DNA of 57,578 bases from Thermodesulfatator sp. (GTDB lineage: Bacteria > Desulfobacterota > Thermodesulfobacteria > Thermodesulfobacteriales > Thermodesulfobacteriaceae), in contig JAMOQE010000023.1 in assembly GCA_027064165.1 (NCBI GenBank), positions 1 through 57,578 on the forward strand. Direction: 5' to 3'. Positions 18,120 through 26,682 of the stretch are shown piece after piece. The notes beneath the pieces were generated by a model that was given only the letters and a program-made list of their open reading frames with translations, had not been told where the DNA came from and made no database searches. A program made the translations under genes and the position numbers. Every line of letters starts with the position of its first letter. Position 1 is the first letter of the stretch.

Positions 18120-18830
18120 TCACTTTCTTTCCACTTTTTCAATCTTTCCTTTTAAAGAACCAAGTAAAGGCAAATGGCCTTTTATAAGCAGGGGATATCT
18201 CATTTTTTCGTTGAGATAAATTTCTACTTTTTTTGAACGCTTAAGAAGTTCGCTTTTCTGGGGAAGATTAACCTGTAAAAAGAAACACTTTTCTCTACCT
18301 GAACCAGGTCCTGTCCCGGGACAGGGGAGCTCTTTTTTGAACATTACCTTTACAAAACACCTTTGCTTTTTTATTAAAAGAGGAAAAGTCCAGACTTTCT
18401 TTTTTTGATAGTCCAAATAAAAACTGTTAATAAAAGCAGAAAGTTCATCATAAAGTGGATAAGTGGCGTTTACTACCTCTGGTTTTTCTATTTTAGGCAG
18501 CACCTTTTGATAAATTACTTTACTGCTTTTCTTTTCAAAACTTACAACTTTTTTTCTTTCTTTTTTTGCATGCTTTGAGTAGATTTCACTCCTTACAGGC
18601 ATTCCTTGTTTATCTACAATAGTTGTCCACTCTGCGTAATAAGGATAAAAAAAGTTCCCCAGTCCCACAGTATACGCAATTGCCTTATAAAAGTTTTCCC
18701 TAATTTCTATTCTTGCTACACCTATTTTGAAAAATCCCCAATAAATGTAGTAAGTAAGAATGGTGTCCCCAAGACTTACATTACTTGTAATCAACAAAAG
18801 TAAGGTAAACAAGAAAAGTATCCTCTTCAC
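18120..18830 (-). CDS. DUF3108 family exported protein
   Basis: A 236-residue protein with a cleavable signal peptide (about 1-21, ending SLGD). It then has the DUF3108 pattern: YYIYWGFFKIGVARIEI, a GLGNFFYPYYAEWTT segment and basic stretches such as KHAKKERKKVVSFE. Predicted periplasmic or outer-membrane-facing beta-rich protein. Function is not established; relatives often occur near cell-envelope genes. The start is GTG, after AAGGGGGAAAG. It lies 47 bases upstream of aroF on the same strand, so co-transcription is possible. Confidence 0.75.
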   Translation of the reverse strand: MKRILFLFTLLLLITSNVSLGDTILTYYIYWGFFKIGVARIEIRENFYKAIAYTVGLGNFFYPYYAEWTTIVDKQGMPVRSEIYSKHAKKERKKVVSFEKKSSKVIYQKVLPKIEKPEVVNATYPLYDELSAFINSFYLDYQKKKVWTFPLLIKKQRCFVKVMFKKELPCPGTGPGSGREKCFFLQVNLPQKSELLKRSKKVEIYLNEKMRYPLLIKGHLPLLGSLKGKIEKVERK

Positions 18831-18901
18831 AAGCTTTCCCCCTTAGTGTGCTTTTTTTTATTTTAATTTAATAAAAATCATTTTGCATATTTACTTTAGA
18901 T

Positions 18902-18929
18902 TTTACTTTTTTAAAATTTGTAGTATGAT
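18902..18929 (+). promoter_or_regulatory. Promoter upstream of hypB
   Basis: TTTACT (18902-18907), 16-base spacer, TATGAT (18924-18929). It would give a leader of about 225 bases to the hyp operon, running through the degenerate region. Confidence 0.4.
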
Positions 18930-18966
18930 AAGCAAAAAGGGATAGAAACAATGCTGGTGAGATTTT

Positions 18967-19063
18967 GTGGAGTTTCTTGACAGAGAAGGAGAGAACCCAG
19001 GAGGACGAAACATCTTAAGTTTTTTTAAGCTTGATAAAATGGAAAGGGAGAAAGAGCTCTGAA
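18967..19063 (+). pseudogene. Possible relic of a third STAND-like ATPase gene
   Basis: The bases from 18967 translate as VEFLDREGEN, close to the [11 protein letters not shown] start of the ATPase at 23990-25078. A second in-frame-like fragment near 19038 reads MERERE-like (M-E-R-E-K-E-L-stop). The frame breaks soon after both. The match is short, so this could be chance, but the same family has two intact copies within 7 kb. Confidence 0.35.
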
Positions 19064-19162
19064 AGGTGCTAAGTCTTTTTGTGAGAAGAAGAGGAAGAAG
19101 TGAACCCCCATGAGGGCTTTATTTCAAAGGCAACTAAAAAATTTTTATAAAAGGAGAGGGCT

Positions 19163-19873
19163 ATGTGTAAAGAATGTGGTTGTGGACTTCCAGAGGGAGC
19201 TTCAAAAGAGGTGGTTGAAGTTTTTGAAAATATATTGAAACATAACGAAGAATACGCAAAACACAATAGAGAACACTTTGAAAAGCATGGAATCTTTGCC
19301 GTAAATCTTATGAGTGCTCCTGGAGCAGGGAAAACTACCCTTCTTGAAACTACTCTTGAAGCCTTAAAAGATGAATACAAAATAGGAGTAATTGAAGGAG
19401 ATCTTGAAACGGAAAGAGATGCAGAAAGAATAAGAAAAAAAGGCATCCCTGTCTATCAGATTACCACAGGAAGTGCCTGTCATTTGGATGCAGCACTTGT
19501 GCACAAAGCCATGCATCATCTTCCCCTTGAAGAACTTGACATTCTCTTTGTGGAAAACATTGGAAACCTTGTCTGTCCTGCAAATTATGACCTTGGCACA
19601 CATTTAAATGTTACCCTTCTTTCAGTACCAGAGGGAGAAGACAAACCTGAAAAGTATCCTCTTATTTTTAAAACCTCCGAACTCGTTTTAATTACAAAAA
19701 TTGATCTTTTACCTTACTTTGACTTTGACCTTGAAAAAGTAAAGGAGCAGATAAAACGAATTAACCCTCAAGCTCAAATAATTGCCCTTTCTGCTAAAAC
19801 CGGACAAGGCTTTGAGGAGTGGATTAATTTTTTGAAAAATCAATTAAATTCTAATAAAAACAAGGAAAAGTAA
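19163..19873 (+). CDS. hypB: Hydrogenase/urease nickel incorporation GTPase HypB
   Basis: Delivers nickel to the [NiFe]-hydrogenase large subunit in a GTP-dependent step with HypA. The N-terminus has the CKECGCG high-affinity metal site. The GTPase core has the P-loop SAPGAGKTT (about residue 53), EGDLETERDAERI, the switch metal site TTGSACHLD and the NIGNLVCPA and TKIDL base-recognition segments. It is 236 aa, typical for the family. An AAAGGAGAGGG ribosome site precedes the ATG. It begins a four-gene + strand cluster with hypE and hypA; hypC, hypD and hypF are not in the window. Confidence 0.95.
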   Translation: MCKECGCGLPEGASKEVVEVFENILKHNEEYAKHNREHFEKHGIFAVNLMSAPGAGKTTLLETTLEALKDEYKIGVIEGDLETERDAERIRKKGIPVYQITTGSACHLDAALVHKAMHHLPLEELDILFVENIGNLVCPANYDLGTHLNVTLLSVPEGEDKPEKYPLIFKTSELVLITKIDLLPYFDFDLEKVKEQIKRINPQAQIIALSAKTGQGFEEWINFLKNQLNSNKNKEK

Positions 19874-19875
19874 AA

Positions 19876-20283
19876 ATGGGAACAAGGCAAGAGTTTGAAA
19901 TGGATCCTCAGTTGCTTAGTACCATTGAGGAATTGGTAAGCAAAATTGTGGCTCAATATGTGCAAGAAAATGAACTAAAAATGAAAGAAATTTCTCTTGT
20001 AGAGAGACTTATTCGGGTTGAAGAGGAGTTAAAAGCTCTTAGAGAAATTCAGATGGCTCAATTTGAAGCTATGGAAAAACGCTTTGAAGCACTTCAAAAA
20101 GAAATCGCTACCATAGAAAAGGCTAATCAACAACGCTTTGAGGCTATGGAAAAACGCTTTGAAGCTATAGAAAAGCGTTTTGAGGCTATGGAAAAACGAC
20201 TGAATTTTATGCAATGGTTCATGGGATTAGGCTTTACTTTTTTAACATTTCTTATAACTCTTTTTTATTTTTTAAAAGGCTAA
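19876..20283 (+). CDS. Small coiled-coil protein with C-terminal membrane anchor
   Basis: A 135-residue protein of unknown function. An acidic N-terminal region is followed by a long coiled coil with heptads FEAMEKR, FEALQKE, FEAMEKR, FEAIEKR, FEAMEKR (about 63-108). A single C-terminal transmembrane segment, MGLGFTFLTFLITLFYFL, follows. It is predicted to be tail-anchored, with the coil in the cytoplasm. It starts two bases after the hypB stop and ends 15 bases before hypE, so it is embedded in the hyp operon, but nothing in it resembles a maturation factor. Confidence 0.7.
   Translation: MGTRQEFEMDPQLLSTIEELVSKIVAQYVQENELKMKEISLVERLIRVEEELKALREIQMAQFEAMEKRFEALQKEIATIEKANQQRFEAMEKRFEAIEKRFEAMEKRLNFMQWFMGLGFTFLTFLITLFYFLKG
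20062..20202 (+). repeat. Heptad (21-base) repeats inside the coiled-coil gene
   Basis: Near-identical 21-base units encoding FEA-M/I-EKR occur in register, interrupted by a less regular stretch (IATIEKANQQR). The last three are contiguous and could expand or contract by slippage. Confidence 0.7.
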
Positions 20284-20298
20284 AAAGTAGAGGGAACT

Positions 20299-21303
20299 AT
20301 GCAGGAAAAAAAGCTGCTTCTTGCACATGGAGGTGGAGGGGAGGAAACCTTAGAGCTAATAAGCAAGGTAATCCTCAAATACTTTGGGAATCCTGTGCTT
20401 AATAACTTAGAAGACGCAGGTATCTTTACCTCTCAGGCAAAAAAATTTGCCTTTACCATTGATGGTTTTACAGTAAAGCCAATTTTTTTTAAAGGTGGAG
20501 ACATAGGAAAGCTCTCTATTACCGGTACGGCAAATGACCTTGCTGTAATGGGTGCAAAGCCGCTTTACATAAGTGTCAGCCTTATGATAGAAGAAGGCTT
20601 TGCCCTTTCCGATCTTGAAAGAATTCTCTCCAGTATGAGAAAAGAGCTTGAAGAGAACAGGCTTCAGGTGCTTGCAGGAGACACCAAAATAGTGCCCAAA
20701 GGCGAAGTGGATGGAATTTTTATTTCCACTTCAGGCATAGGAGAGATTGTATATCCCGGAATTTCCTGTAAAAACTTAAAGCCAGGAGATGTAATTATTG
20801 TCTCAGGCTCCATAGGAGATCACGGTGCCTGCATCTTAGCTGAAAGGGAGGGTATAAAACTTGAGGTGGAACTTGAAAGTGATTGTGCAAGTCTTTATCC
20901 CCTTCTTGAGCCTCTTTTCAATTCTAATATTGAGCTTCATGCCTTGAGGGATCCCACAAGAGGTGGGCTTGCTGCAACCCTTTACGAATGGGCTTATTCC
21001 TCTGGAGTTGGTATAACTGTGGAGGAAGAAAAAATTCCTGTGAAAGAAACAGTACAGGCATTTTGTGAGGCACTTGGCTTTGAGCCATATCACCTGCCCT
21101 GTGAGGGAAGAGTGGTAATTGCCCTGCCAGAAAAAGAGGCTGAAAAAGCCCTCTCCATTCTGCAAAACCACCCCCTTGGCAAAGAAGCAAAAATCATAGG
21201 TAAAGTAGATGAAGGGGAGCCAAAAGTTGTGATAAAAACGCTTTATGGCACCCTCCGAGTAATGGAAAATACCTCTGGAGAACTTCTTCCAAGGATCTGC
21301 TAA
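20299..21303 (+). CDS. hypE: Hydrogenase expression/formation protein HypE
   Basis: An AIR synthase-like ATPase that dehydrates a carbamoylated C-terminal cysteine to thiocyanate, which supplies the cyanide ligands of the NiFe active site. Visible features: LLAHGGGGEETLELI at the N-terminus, the FTIDGFTVKPIFFKGGDIGKL segment in two parts, ATP-site residues in AVMGAKPLYIS and LAGDTKIVPKGEVD, SGSIGDHGA, and RDPTRGGLA. It ends in PRIC, so the catalytic C-terminal cysteine is present. It is 334 aa, as expected. Its stop is followed at once by hypA (the end and start overlap by one base). Confidence 0.95.
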   Translation: MQEKKLLLAHGGGGEETLELISKVILKYFGNPVLNNLEDAGIFTSQAKKFAFTIDGFTVKPIFFKGGDIGKLSITGTANDLAVMGAKPLYISVSLMIEEGFALSDLERILSSMRKELEENRLQVLAGDTKIVPKGEVDGIFISTSGIGEIVYPGISCKNLKPGDVIIVSGSIGDHGACILAEREGIKLEVELESDCASLYPLLEPLFNSNIELHALRDPTRGGLAATLYEWAYSSGVGITVEEEKIPVKETVQAFCEALGFEPYHLPCEGRVVIALPEKEAEKALSILQNHPLGKEAKIIGKVDEGEPKVVIKTLYGTLRVMENTSGELLPRIC

Positions 21304-21650
21304 TGCATGAATTTTATGTGGTGCAAAATATTATAAAAAGCGTGGAAGAATGCCTTCAAAATTATCCCGGAAAAAAAGTCTCCAAAGTAGTACTCCTTAT
21401 TGGCAAATTTTCAGGTGTTGAGCCAGACCTTCTTAAAACTGCCCTTGACTTTTTCAAAAAAGGGAGTGTCCTTGAGGAAGCAGAAGTGGTGCTTGAGATA
21501 GAAGAATTAAAGCTCAGGTGCCTTGAGTGCGGAGAAGAATTTATTAAAGAAAAGTGGGACTTAACCTGTCCCAAATGCGGATCCCTTCGTACAGAAGTAA
21601 TTTCAGGAGATCAAATGCTTCTTAAAAGCCTTGAGCTGGAAGAGGTCTAA
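21303..21650 (+). CDS. hypA: Hydrogenase nickel incorporation protein HypA
   Basis: Nickel metallochaperone that works with HypB. The N-terminal MHEF supplies the His2 nickel ligand. A zinc-ribbon is formed by CLEC and CPKC pairs (about residues 73-92). Full length at 115 aa. Besides hydrogenase, HypA/HypB could also affect other nickel enzymes, and a nickel CO dehydrogenase gene lies 7 kb away. The last four bases overlap the convergent maturation protease gene. Confidence 0.93.
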   Translation: MHEFYVVQNIIKSVEECLQNYPGKKVSKVVLLIGKFSGVEPDLLKTALDFFKKGSVLEEAEVVLEIEELKLRCLECGEEFIKEKWDLTCPKCGSLRTEVISGDQMLLKSLELEEV

Positions 21651-22129
21651 GAAACTCTTTTTCTTACTTCTACTCCCCACTTTCTCAATTGAGAAAGAAC
21701 AAGGTTTATTAATTCCGGCAATTTCTTTTTTGCGACTTCTGTAAGCTCTCCTCCCCATTCAAGGCTTGCTGGTTCCATTCCGATAAGTTTTACCTCCTCT
21801 GGAAGGCATCCCTTTAGCCTTGCCAGCTGAAGCACATCAAGAAGACTTACCTCGTGAAGAGAAAGCTTCTCTGCAACTGTCTGAGGAAGCTCCTCAAGGG
21901 AAAAGCTGTAAATAGTTCCTGGCTCTTTTCCTCCTGAAATAGCATCAATAATAAGAAGCTTATCTACGCCTTCAAACTCAGAAAGCAGAAAAAGCCCTCC
22001 AGTTCCTCCATCAATAAGTTCTATCTCCGGGGAAAATTCATATCTATCTCTGAGCTCCCATAGGGCATGAACTCCAAGCCCTTCGTCTGAAAGCAAAATA
22101 TTCCCCAAGCCAAGCACTTTAATAGGCAT
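21647..22129 (-). CDS. Hydrogenase maturation protease (HycI/HybD family)
   Basis: An endopeptidase that removes the C-terminal tail of a [NiFe]-hydrogenase large subunit after nickel insertion. It starts with the family motif VLGLGNILLSDEGLGV; the glutamate is the first metal ligand. The second ligand is in IIDAISGGKEPG and the third in SLHEVSLLD. The ATG at 22129 follows GGAAGG; an ATG at 22141 is in frame and would add four residues. It overlaps the GltB3 gene upstream and lies tail to tail with hypA. The cognate hydrogenase is outside the window. Confidence 0.88.
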   Translation of the reverse strand: MPIKVLGLGNILLSDEGLGVHALWELRDRYEFSPEIELIDGGTGGLFLLSEFEGVDKLLIIDAISGGKEPGTIYSFSLEELPQTVAEKLSLHEVSLLDVLQLARLKGCLPEEVKLIGMEPASLEWGGELTEVAKKKLPELINLVLSQLRKWGVEVRKRVS

Positions 22130-22862
22130 AAAGCCTTCCATAGGGCCTGTGAGTATAGGGTACTACCTTTACAAAATCCTCTTTAAAAAACTCTGAAGGA
22201 TCAAGCCCGAAGTCTCGCGCATAGTCTTTAAGAAGCTCCTCAAGAAGCTTTTCATCCTCTGACTCAAGTGCATAGGGCTTAAGCCCTAAGCCAAGCTGAG
22301 ACTCCTTCACCTTCCCCCTTATGTAAATTGTGCCTCCATGCATACCAGTGCCTAAAAATAAACCTGCTATTGGACGCTCTGGATAGCGAGAAAACATACC
22401 AAGAAGCACTATCACCCCACCTGCCATATATTCTCCTAAGAAATCTCCTGCCTTTCCACCTATAATAAGCACTGGCACCTTGTCCATATAAGCCTTCATG
22501 TGAATACCTACTCTGTAGCCCACATCCTCTTTTATGTGGATTTTACCTCCTCTCATAGCATACCCTACTACATCTCCTGCCATCCCATGGATAATTATTT
22601 TCCCCTCGTCCATGGTATTTCCTGCACCATCCTGAGCATTTCCATACACATTTATTACAGGACCCCTCATAAACGCTCCAAGATCAAGCCCGGGAATACC
22701 ATAAATATCTATTTTTACATTGGCTGAAACTCCTGCAGCCAGATAGCGATGCCCATTTACCCCTTTAAGCACTATTTCTTTTTCTCCCTCTAAAATAGCC
22801 TCTCTCAAAAGCCTGTTAACCTTACTATAATGCAGGGTGCTTACATCTAATTCCAAGCTCAT
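22119..22862 (-). CDS. Glutamate synthase domain 3 (GXGXG) subunit, archaeal type
   Basis: A free-standing version of the C-terminal beta-helix domain of the glutamate synthase large subunit. The repeating pattern [34 protein letters not shown] and [13 protein letters not shown] matches the GXGXG fold. In the fused enzyme this domain holds the structure between the amidotransferase and FMN domains. It overlaps the GltB1 gene by 38 bases and the maturation protease by 11. Together with the other two split subunits it should rebuild a GltB-like enzyme. Confidence 0.88.
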   Translation of the reverse strand: MSLELDVSTLHYSKVNRLLREAILEGEKEIVLKGVNGHRYLAAGVSANVKIDIYGIPGLDLGAFMRGPVINVYGNAQDGAGNTMDEGKIIIHGMAGDVVGYAMRGGKIHIKEDVGYRVGIHMKAYMDKVPVLIIGGKAGDFLGEYMAGGVIVLLGMFSRYPERPIAGLFLGTGMHGGTIYIRGKVKESQLGLGLKPYALESEDEKLLEELLKDYARDFGLDPSEFFKEDFVKVVPYTHRPYGRLYAY

Positions 22863-24009
22863 GCTCTTCTACCTCCCTTGGTCTTGGCTTGAGGTAACTT
22901 TTTTGATTCGGGATGCTGCCTGGTTTCATCTCAACTATTACTGGCTCTCCAGCCTTTGGCGCCCATACCTCCTCTGGATCAGGACAAACCACCCTTATAG
23001 CAGCCTCCTCACTTGCCATGTAATACACATCTCCTTTCCTTGCTGCATAAAGAGGCCTGAGCTTTACCCTGTCATTAAGCCCAACCAGCCCCCCATTATA
23101 GGCAAAAAGAATGGCAAAAGGCCCATTAAGCATTGCTCCACCATAAACCATCCTCAGAGCAGTAAGAAGTTCCTTTTCTTCAGGAGGTGCCTCATCTATC
23201 TCCATCCAGAAAGGTGGAGCCATAACCTTGCAGGCAACCTGTATTGGAAGCCCGTGTTTTCTTATAAGAAGATCAAGAATATAAGCCACTACCTCTGTAT
23301 CTGTAAGCAAAGTACACTTATACCCAAAAAGCTCAAGATACCTCCTGTTTGTTCCATAGCTTGAGATTTCTCCATTGTGCACAATTGACCAGTCAAGAAT
23401 GGTAAAAGGATGTGCTCCTCCCCACCAGCCAGGAGTATTTGTGGGAAATCTATTGTGAGCTGTCCAGATATAAGCTTTGTACTCGTCTATGCGGAAAAAT
23501 TCTGCAATCTCATCGGGATACCCCACTCCCTTAAATGCTCCCATGTTCTTTCCAGAAGAAACTACATAAGCCCCCTCTATCTTTTCGTTTATCTCCATAA
23601 CCAAGTTTACTATGTAATCATCCTCAAAGTCTTCACAGGCCTCAGCAAGTTCTCCTTCAAACTTGGGTTTAACGAAATAGCGTTTAAACAAAGGAGGATT
23701 TTTAATGGTCTTCACCTTTCTTGTAGGAATAGGCTCCTGATAACCAAGAAATGTCCTGTGAGAAAGAAAGTCTTCCACCCTTTCAAGTGCCTCTTTACTC
23801 TCTGCCATTATGTGAAAGGCATAAAAGTCTTTATACTCTGGATAAATGCCGTAGGCAGCAAACCCTGCTCCAAGCCCGTTTCCTCTCTCTTCCTGAAGAC
23901 AAATGGATTTTATTATAAGCTCACCAGGAAGAAGCTCACCTTTTGTGTGTATAATCCCTGCAAGGCCACATCCTGACATTTCTTTATTCTTAAGCACAAG
24001 ATGCCACAT
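22825..24009 (-). CDS. Glutamate synthase glutaminase subunit (class II amidotransferase), archaeal type
   Basis: Hydrolyses glutamine to release ammonia for glutamate synthesis. The nucleophile cysteine is in [10 protein letters not shown]. Other family segments are [38 protein letters not shown] and [11 protein letters not shown]. Mature class II enzymes need this cysteine at the N-terminus, but the longest frame starts 10 residues before MSGC ([10 protein letters not shown]). Either a leader is removed or translation starts at the ATG at 23979. The upstream ATG is preceded by GGGAGG inside the ATPase gene, with which it overlaps by 20 bases. Confidence 0.88.
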   Translation of the reverse strand: MWHLVLKNKEMSGCGLAGIIHTKGELLPGELIIKSICLQEERGNGLGAGFAAYGIYPEYKDFYAFHIMAESKEALERVEDFLSHRTFLGYQEPIPTRKVKTIKNPPLFKRYFVKPKFEGELAEACEDFEDDYIVNLVMEINEKIEGAYVVSSGKNMGAFKGVGYPDEIAEFFRIDEYKAYIWTAHNRFPTNTPGWWGGAHPFTILDWSIVHNGEISSYGTNRRYLELFGYKCTLLTDTEVVAYILDLLIRKHGLPIQVACKVMAPPFWMEIDEAPPEEKELLTALRMVYGGAMLNGPFAILFAYNGGLVGLNDRVKLRPLYAARKGDVYYMASEEAAIRVVCPDPEEVWAPKAGEPVIVEMKPGSIPNQKSYLKPRPREVEEHELGIRCKHPAL

Positions 24010-25078
24010 TGCCCTCTTCCTCCCTTATCTCCCTTTTTATAGCTTTCCAGATTATTCTTCCCTGAGGTCTTACTTCTCCTCTTACAGGATCATAAAAAAG
24101 CACATTTTCTCTTATCCAGAAAGTTCCCTTCTTTAAAACTTTTTCTGCCTCTTTTCCCCTGCAAACCTCCTTCTCACAGAAAATCTTCAGCACCTCCCAG
24201 ATCTCTTCCCTCATTTCTGTATCAGCAAGTCTAAAAAGCTTTAGATGCTTGAGCCTTCCAGCCTCTATCCTTACCATCTCCTCTACTGCTTCCCTCTCAC
24301 TATACCCGCGCCTCTTGTAGCTCAAAACACCCAGGATGTCTCCAAACTTCCCTCCTACATAATTCCACACAAGCTCCTTATCCTCTATGCCAAGCTCTTC
24401 ATAGACTTTATACGCCCTTTCTCTGTCCAAATCATCCACAAGCACATACCTTGCCCTTCCCTCAAGCCGGGCATTGCTGTAAATTTTCTCTATAAATAAA
24501 CAATCACTCGTTGCACAAAGGCAATGACATAAATGCGTTTCCTTTGTCATTCCTATTAGAAAATTAAATAAATCAGAAAGAAGATAGCCGTTCTTTTTAA
24601 CATCTCTTAGCATCTGAAGCTCATCAAGCACAAGAACAGGCTTTTTTTCCTTCTTTACAAGCTCACCCATTAAAATCTCAAGGTATCTAAAAACATCTCT
24701 TTCCTTCTCTCCAGGCTTGAAAAATTCTCTTATTACCCTGCTTGGAAGTTCAAATCTGAAATTCACTTTCTCAAGGAGTTTTTCTGCGTACTCAAGAGCA
24801 GCTTTTATTAGGTCTACCCTCTTCGCAAACTTCTCCCAGAAACTCTCATCTCTTGGCTGAAACATTGCTCGCACAAAATCTTCATATTTCCTCGTCTCAA
24901 CTCTGCGAAAATTTATGTAAAATATTCTGTAGTCTTCTGGAAGTTCCTCAAAAATCTGCATAAGAAGCGCTGTCTTTCCACTGTTTATAGGCCCATACAC
25001 AAAGTATACTACATCTGGCTCACCACTTAAAATAGCTTTAAGCTCTCTCTTTTCCTTCTCCCTATCAAGAAACTTCAC
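23990..25078 (-). CDS. STAND-like archaeal-type ATPase, copy 2
   Basis: Paralogue of the ATPase at 15896-16963. It begins [15 protein letters not shown], has Walker A GPINSGKT and Walker [10 protein letters not shown], then the cysteine-rich [17 protein letters not shown], and a C-terminal winged-helix-like region. Function is unknown. It starts with GTG four bases after the GltB2 stop and runs 20 bases into GltB1, so it sits inside the split glutamate synthase operon as if it belonged there. The C-terminal third differs most from copy 1. Confidence 0.75.
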   Translation of the reverse strand: MKFLDREKEKRELKAILSGEPDVVYFVYGPINSGKTALLMQIFEELPEDYRIFYINFRRVETRKYEDFVRAMFQPRDESFWEKFAKRVDLIKAALEYAEKLLEKVNFRFELPSRVIREFFKPGEKERDVFRYLEILMGELVKKEKKPVLVLDELQMLRDVKKNGYLLSDLFNFLIGMTKETHLCHCLCATSDCLFIEKIYSNARLEGRARYVLVDDLDRERAYKVYEELGIEDKELVWNYVGGKFGDILGVLSYKRRGYSEREAVEEMVRIEAGRLKHLKLFRLADTEMREEIWEVLKIFCEKEVCRGKEAEKVLKKGTFWIRENVLFYDPVRGEVRPQGRIIWKAIKREIREEEGNVASCA

Positions 25079-25081
25079 TTT

Positions 25082-26608
25082 TTATTCTCCTGCGTGCTTT
25101 ACCTCAAGAATCTCCATCTCCTCCTTGGTTAAGCCAACAGCCCTAAGTTTGTCTCTATTGCCTTTTAAGCTCTCAATAGAATTAAGCCCCATTGCACCAA
25201 GCATCTCCTTTATCTCATGTGCCCAGGCCCTTACCAGATTGTATATTTTTTCAAAAGCCACCTCTGGTGGAAGCCTCTTTATAAGCTCTGGATTGTTAGT
25301 TGCTATACCCCAGGGGCACTTTCCTGTATAGCACTTCTGACACATGGTGCAACCACAGGCTATAAGTGCAGCTGTCCCTATATAAACTGCATCTGCACCA
25401 AGGGCTATAGCCTTTACCACATCAGCACTGCACCTTATCCCCCCAGATGCAATAATGCTTACCCTGTGACGAATACCCTCCTCTCTCAGCCTCTTATCCA
25501 CTGCAGAAATTGCAAGCTCAATGGGAATTCCAATGTAATCTCTAAACATAGTTGGAGCAGCACCTGTCCCTCCCTTAAGACCATCAATCACTATTGCATC
25601 AGCCCCTGCCCTTGCTATCCCTGAAGCAATCGCTGCTACATTGTGCACCGCTGCAATCTTTACAAAAACAAGCTTTTTGTATTCTGTAGCCTCTTTGAGG
25701 GCATAAATAAGCCCTCTTAAGTCCTCTATGGAGTAAATGTCATGATGTGGGGCAGGAGATATGGCATCAGAGCCAACAGGAATCATCCTTGTCTTGGAGA
25801 TTTCCTCAGTTACCTTTTCTCCAGGGAGATGCCCGCCAATTCCTGGCTTTGCTCCCTGACCTATTTTTATTTCTATAGCAACCCCGGCATTGAGATAGTC
25901 CACATGCAGGCCAAATCTTCCAGAGGCACACTGCACAATGGTGTTTGAGCCGTACTCATAAAGAGAGGCGTGAAGCCCTCCCTCACCGGTATTGTAAAGG
26001 GTGCCAAGTTCTTTGGCAGCCCTTGCAAGGCCATGATGCACATGAAGGCTTAAAGCACCAAAAGACATAGCTGCAAACATAATGGGCACTTCAAGCTGTA
26101 TGTTTCTCGGGAGAGGTTTCTTAAGCCTGAACTTTCCGTTTTCTCCCTCCTCCACTTCCACAAGAGAGGGCTTGGGACCTATAAAAGTCCTGAGCTCCAT
26201 TGGCTCACGAAGAGGATCAATAGGAGGATTTGTCACCTGACAGGCATCAAGCACTAAGTGATCAAAATAGTTTTTAAAAGGCTGAGCACAACCTGTTGCC
26301 GTAAGAAGCACCCCGCCCTGGTCTGCCTGTTTATAAATGTTCTTTATAAACCAGGGAGTCCAGTTGGCATGCTCTCTGAAAGCTGAAGGATGCTTTTTTA
26401 TAATTATCGCCCCAGTAGGACAGGTTGCCTCACACCTGTGACACCCCACACACTTTGAGTGATCTTCTTTGAGAATCTTCTTTTTCTCATCCCAGATGTG
26501 CGCCCCATAAGTGCACTCTCTTATACATTTCTTGCACTTAATACACTTATCAAGATCTCTTTCTATGTAAAAGTCTGGATAAAATTTGGCAAATTGAGGT
26601 GTAGCCAT
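25082..26608 (-). CDS. Glutamate synthase FMN/Fe-S subunit (domain 2), archaeal type
   Basis: Forms glutamate from 2-oxoglutarate and ammonia on an FMN barrel. An N-terminal 2[4Fe-4S] ferredoxin module (CIKCKKCIREC and CVGCHRCEATCP) probably accepts electrons directly, replacing the GltD subunit. The FMN domain shows MSFGALSLHVHHGLA, NTGEGG, GQGAKPGIGGHLPG, DGLKGGTGAAP and GGIRCSADVVKAIALGADAV. The cluster cysteines are in CTMCQKCYTGKCPWG. A GAGGAGGG site lies 8 bases before the ATG. It opens the glutamate synthase gene set, 74 bases after nadE, and no GltD-like gene follows. Confidence 0.92.
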   Translation of the reverse strand: MATPQFAKFYPDFYIERDLDKCIKCKKCIRECTYGAHIWDEKKKILKEDHSKCVGCHRCEATCPTGAIIIKKHPSAFREHANWTPWFIKNIYKQADQGGVLLTATGCAQPFKNYFDHLVLDACQVTNPPIDPLREPMELRTFIGPKPSLVEVEEGENGKFRLKKPLPRNIQLEVPIMFAAMSFGALSLHVHHGLARAAKELGTLYNTGEGGLHASLYEYGSNTIVQCASGRFGLHVDYLNAGVAIEIKIGQGAKPGIGGHLPGEKVTEEISKTRMIPVGSDAISPAPHHDIYSIEDLRGLIYALKEATEYKKLVFVKIAAVHNVAAIASGIARAGADAIVIDGLKGGTGAAPTMFRDYIGIPIELAISAVDKRLREEGIRHRVSIIASGGIRCSADVVKAIALGADAVYIGTAALIACGCTMCQKCYTGKCPWGIATNNPELIKRLPPEVAFEKIYNLVRAWAHEIKEMLGAMGLNSIESLKGNRDKLRAVGLTKEEMEILEVKHAGE

Positions 26609-26682
26609 TTCAAAAACCCTCCTCTAAAACCTGGTTGGAAAAAGTTATTATAACGGATTTTTTGCTCTTTTGCTACCCTTTT

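Larger units (their letters stand above)
18831..19162 (+). other. Intergenic region with hypB promoter and a probable ATPase gene relic
   Basis: This 332-base gap contains no intact gene. The left part carries the divergent leaders of the DUF3108 gene and hypB. From about 18967 the sequence GTGGAGTTTCTTGACAGAGA matches the first 20 bases of the ATPase gene at 25078 (GTGAAGTTTCTTGATAGGGA) at 17 positions. It then loses the reading frame. The remainder to hypB looks degenerate. Confidence 0.45.

Noticed and set aside
22837-23976. Long + strand open frames over the glutaminase gene
   Set aside because: They are antisense to a well-conserved enzyme, have no family match or ribosome site, and reflect codon bias on the opposite strand.
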